This document shows, piece after piece, positions 5,710 to 8,524 of a stretch of DNA of 8,524 nucleotides. This stretch comes from Alistipes sp. Its GTDB lineage: Bacteria > Bacteroidota > Bacteroidia > Bacteroidales > Rikenellaceae. The stretch's first letter is position 1. Each line of letters opens with the position of its first letter. The notes below the pieces were generated by a model. That model ran no database searches. It saw only the letters and a list, made by a program, of their open reading frames with translations, and was not told the DNA's origin. Where the stretch lies: NCBI GenBank assembly GCA_017380955.1, contig JAFOCZ010000152.1, positions 1 to 8,524 of the forward strand, read 5' to 3'. The position numbers and the translations under genes are program-made.

Positions 5710-6339
5710 ATGGCAGATAACTATCTCGAGAAGAAGATGGAGGATTACCTCTCTCAGCAACCATCACGCAAGCGCACCGCAACGCTGCGCCGCTTGCTGT
5801 TGCACAACCGCAGTTATCGTGGTTACGACACCACGTTTCAGGTGCGTGAGGATCAGTTGCGTCGTATCATAGAGGTTGCTACGTTGTGCCCCTCGGCGCG
5901 TAACCAGCAGGTGCTGCGCTTCCGCCCTGTGTTGGGCGCAGAGGCCGATGTGGTGCTTAGCCATATACGCCTTGGTGGTGCTCTGCCCGAGTTACACCTG
6001 CCCTTTCCTGGCACAGAGCCTCGTGCCTTTATCATCATCTGCTCAACGGTCGAGGAGTCGAAATATGTAGATATGGATCTCGGCATCGTGGCGCAGTCGA
6101 TGCTCCTGCAGGCAGTGGAGATAGGCTTGGGAGGTATCTGCATTGGTGCTTTCGATCATAAGGAGTTGCGTGAGGAGTTGCAGTTGCCATACGAGCCGCT
6201 GCTGGTGCTGGCCATAGGTCGCCCAAAGGAGCATATCGAGTTGAAGGAGTGTTCGGAGGGTGATGTGCTGACATATTACCGCGAGGGTGATGTGCACTAT
6301 GTCCCAAAGATAAAAGTTGATGACCTTATAATTAAGTAG
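5710..6339 (+). CDS. Nitroreductase-family flavoprotein
   Basis: A 209-residue cytoplasmic protein of the FMN-dependent nitroreductase fold, with no signal peptide. The FMN-binding motif NRSYRGYD is at residues 33-40 and PSARNQQ at 61-67. The helix plus glycine-rich segment at about 121-149 (DMDLGIVAQ through GLGGICIGAFD) contacts the flavin in the family. LAIGRPKE lies near the C-terminus. The start at 5710 gives the MADNYLEKK N-terminus. Members reduce nitro compounds, quinones or flavins with NAD(P)H, but the true substrate is usually unknown and cannot be read here. It sits 12 bases after the phosphatase gene and 2 bases before the galactosidase gene. It is the only one of the three without an export signal, so its link to them is unclear. 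Confidence 0.9.
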   Translation: MADNYLEKKMEDYLSQQPSRKRTATLRRLLLHNRSYRGYDTTFQVREDQLRRIIEVATLCPSARNQQVLRFRPVLGAEADVVLSHIRLGGALPELHLPFPGTEPRAFIIICSTVEESKYVDMDLGIVAQSMLLQAVEIGLGGICIGAFDHKELREELQLPYEPLLVLAIGRPKEHIELKECSEGDVLTYYREGDVHYVPKIKVDDLIIK

Positions 6340-6341
6340 TT

Positions 6342-8524
6342 ATGCGTAAGATATTCTTTATTCTCGGTATGTTGTTGGCTGCTGCGGTGGCAAAGGCTGA
6401 TGGTGAGACCCCTTATTGGGAGCAGCCCGAGGTGTATGCAATAAACAAACTTCCGTCACGAGCATCGTTGCTGCCATATGCTAACAAGGCAGATGCCCTG
6501 GCGCGTGGTGAGTCACAGTTGGTTATGGATATCAGTGGAGAGTGGAAGTTCCACTGGACTGCGACACCTGCCGAGGCTCCCGAGGGCTTCGAGGCTGTGG
6601 GTTATGACGATGCCAAGTGGGCGACTATCCCTGTGCCGGGTAACTGGGAGGTAGAGGGTTATGGATATCCTATATATACTAATGTAAACTATCCGCACCC
6701 TAAGAATCCGCCATTCATTCCTCACGATGACAACCCTACGGGATGCTATCGCCACACCTTTGTGTTGCCCGATGGCTGGGCGGAGCGTCGCACGATACTC
6801 CACTTCGAGTCGGGTCTCGCGGCTATGCACATATGGGTAAATGGCCAGGAGGTGGGATACTCCGAGGGTACTAAGACCGCTGTGGAGTTCGATATCACAC
6901 CATATGTCACTGAGGGTGAGAATCTGCTGGCCGTCAAGGGCTTCCGCTGGGCAGATGGCTCATATCTCGAGGATCAGGATTTTTGGCGTTTGTCGGGTTT
7001 CGACAGAGGTGTAAAGGTATACTCTGTTGCTGATGTGCGTATCGCCGATATGTTCGTCATCGCCGACCTCGACAAGAGTTATACAAAGGGTCTCTACGAA
7101 TCCATTGTCACGCTGCAAAATGCTGATGATAAGGCGTTTAAAGGCTTGGTGGAGTTGTCGTTGGTGCGTCGTAGCGACGATAAGGTGGTTGCCACACTCT
7201 CCTCGCCTGTTGCTGTTAAGGCTGGGGCTACGCTCGATGTGGAGTTTAAGAGGAGTATGGGCGCTGTGGAGCAGTGGAGTCACGAGAAGCCAAACCTATA
7301 TACCACTGTTGTTGTGCTGAAGGATGCACGAGGCGAGGTTGTGGAGGCTACGGCGTGCAACACCGGATTCCGCAAGGTGGAGATTAAGGATGGTGTGTTG
7401 TTGCTCAATGGCAAACGCCTGATGATCAATGGCGTAAACATCCACGAGCATAACCCTGCTACGGGTCACGTCATCACACGCGACCAGATGCTCAAGGACA
7501 TAGCGCTTATGAAGGCGCATAACATAAACGCTGTGCGCACAAGCCACTACCCTCAGCCTACGGAGTGGTATGACCTCTGCGATGAGTATGGTCTGTTGCT
7601 TGTCGATGAGGCGAATATCGAGGCTCACGGCTGTGGCACAGGCTACCACGATAGTTATCTCGATTTTCACCCTTCGCACCGCGAGGAGTGGAAGGGTACA
7701 CACCACGACCGTGTGCGTGCTATGGTGGAGCGTGACAAGAATCACCCTTCGGTGATTATATGGTCTATGGGTAACGAGAGCAGCGATGGTGAGGTATATG
7801 GCGAGATGTATGAGTGGATTCACAAGCGCGACAGGTCACGTTTTGTGCAGTTGGAGCAGGGCTATGGTGGTCCGCATACCGATATTATCTGCCCTATGTA
7901 CTCACCATTTGGCGAGTTGGAGCGCTACGCATCGCGTAAGTTGTCGAAGCCATATATTATGTGTGAGTATGCCCACGCTATGGGTAACTCTACGGGTAAC
8001 CTGCGTGAGTTCTACGATATCATCAACCGCAGCCCACATATGCAGGGTGGCTTCATATGGGACTGGGTGGATCAGGGTATAGATGCCGTAGGCCGCGATG
8101 GTCGTCACTATTGGGCTTATGGTGGTGATTTCGGCGCGTGGATGTATACCCACGACGAGAACTTCTGCTGCAATGGTCTTGTATTGCCTGACCGTACACC
8201 ACATCCTGGACTTATGGAGGTTAAGAAGGTGTACCAGGATATAGAGTTTGAGTACGCAGATGGTGTGGTGCGCATATATAATAACTTCAACTTCACCAAC
8301 TTGGCGGAGTATGAGTTTGGTTATAAACTATTGCGCGAGGGCGTTGTGGTTGTTGAGGAGTCACTTGGTGAGGTAAAGTGCGAGCCTGGTGAGTATGTAG
8401 ATGTGGCATTGACGTTGGCCGATATGGCCGAGGGTAAGGAGTATGCCCTAAACTTCGAGGCTCAGCAGATGCAGCGCAGCATCCTCCCACCTCGCAATTG
8501 GCAGCGTGTAACGGTGGCTACGGA
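6342..8524 (+). CDS. lacZ: Secreted beta-galactosidase, GH2 LacZ type, cut by window end
   Basis: I translated 727 codons from the ATG at 6342; the frame is open to the window end. A signal peptide covers about residues 1-19 (AVAKA, then Asp20), so the enzyme is probably periplasmic. The sugar-binding GH2 domain is at about 60-225, with DGSYLEDQDFW at 205-215 closely matching E. coli LacZ. An Ig-like domain follows to about 345, then the TIM barrel with GVNIHEHNP (364-372), SHYP, and DEANIEAHG (422-430; Glu427 and His429 match E. coli Glu416 and His418). GNES gives acid/base Glu479, and CEYAHAMGN gives nucleophile Glu542. GGFIWDWVDQG marks the barrel end, and part of domain 4 is present. The full protein should be about 1,030-1,100 residues, so the C-terminal beta-sandwich is outside. 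It hydrolyses terminal beta-galactosides; dietary or host glycan fragments are plausible substrates. It lies 2 bases after the nitroreductase stop. Confidence 0.95.
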   Translation, partial: MRKIFFILGMLLAAAVAKADGETPYWEQPEVYAINKLPSRASLLPYANKADALARGESQLVMDISGEWKFHWTATPAEAPEGFEAVGYDDAKWATIPVPGNWEVEGYGYPIYTNVNYPHPKNPPFIPHDDNPTGCYRHTFVLPDGWAERRTILHFESGLAAMHIWVNGQEVGYSEGTKTAVEFDITPYVTEGENLLAVKGFRWADGSYLEDQDFWRLSGFDRGVKVYSVADVRIADMFVIADLDKSYTKGLYESIVTLQNADDKAFKGLVELSLVRRSDDKVVATLSSPVAVKAGATLDVEFKRSMGAVEQWSHEKPNLYTTVVVLKDARGEVVEATACNTGFRKVEIKDGVLLLNGKRLMINGVNIHEHNPATGHVITRDQMLKDIALMKAHNINAVRTSHYPQPTEWYDLCDEYGLLLVDEANIEAHGCGTGYHDSYLDFHPSHREEWKGTHHDRVRAMVERDKNHPSVIIWSMGNESSDGEVYGEMYEWIHKRDRSRFVQLEQGYGGPHTDIICPMYSPFGELERYASRKLSKPYIMCEYAHAMGNSTGNLREFYDIINRSPHMQGGFIWDWVDQGIDAVGRDGRHYWAYGGDFGAWMYTHDENFCCNGLVLPDRTPHPGLMEVKKVYQDIEFEYADGVVRIYNNFNFTNLAEYEFGYKLLREGVVVVEESLGEVKCEPGEYVDVALTLADMAEGKEYALNFEAQQMQRSILPPRNWQRVTVAT

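Noticed and set aside
7296..7823. 175-codon minus-strand open frame opposite the beta-galactosidase
   Set aside because: It is a shadow of the GH2 coding frame, which carries the catalytic motifs. There is no promoter or conserved motif on the minus strand.

Overview
The window looks like chromosome from a gut-type member of the Bacteroidales. Alistipes or another Rikenellaceae is my best guess, and only a guess. Four things point there: promoters of the Bacteroidetes type (TAnnTTTG at -7 with a TTG/TTTG about 20 bases upstream), no clear Shine-Dalgarno sequences before the starts, a lipoprotein with a short Bacteroidetes-like signal and a Pro-rich tether, and a secreted LacZ-type beta-galactosidase. 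Every gene is intact except the two cut by the window edges. I see no phage, insertion sequence, CRISPR array or RNA gene, and no gap between genes above about 190 bases.

Left part, minus strand (1-4548). Read in the direction of transcription, the order is ung (uracil-DNA glycosylase), murA (peptidoglycan precursor synthesis), tdk (thymidine kinase), tsaC (tRNA threonylcarbamoyl-AMP synthase), a hotdog-fold acyl-CoA thioesterase, and the start of a surface lipoprotein that resembles the N-terminal module of Bacteroidetes alpha-amylase-type enzymes. murA has its own probable promoter in the 186-base gap after ung. murA, tdk and tsaC are 24 and 3 bases apart and are probably one transcript. 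The thioesterase follows across a 121-base gap that is almost entirely filled by a long imperfect inverted repeat. A strong hairpin terminator closes this group, and the lipoprotein gene then starts from its own promoter.

Right part, plus strand (4636-8524). A secreted alkaline phosphatase, a nitroreductase-family flavoprotein and a secreted GH2 beta-galactosidase (cut by the window end) are 12 and 2 bases apart, so they are almost certainly an operon. Its promoter lies face to face with the ung promoter in an 87-base divergent region, where each -33 element abuts the other's -7 element.

The points most worth a second look are: MurA with Asp in place of the catalytic Cys that fosfomycin attacks; the interlocked divergent promoters; the inverted repeat between tsaC and the thioesterase gene; and a palindrome at the likely transcription start of the lipoprotein gene. 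The window is mostly housekeeping genes, and I do not see a clearly new multi-gene system in it.
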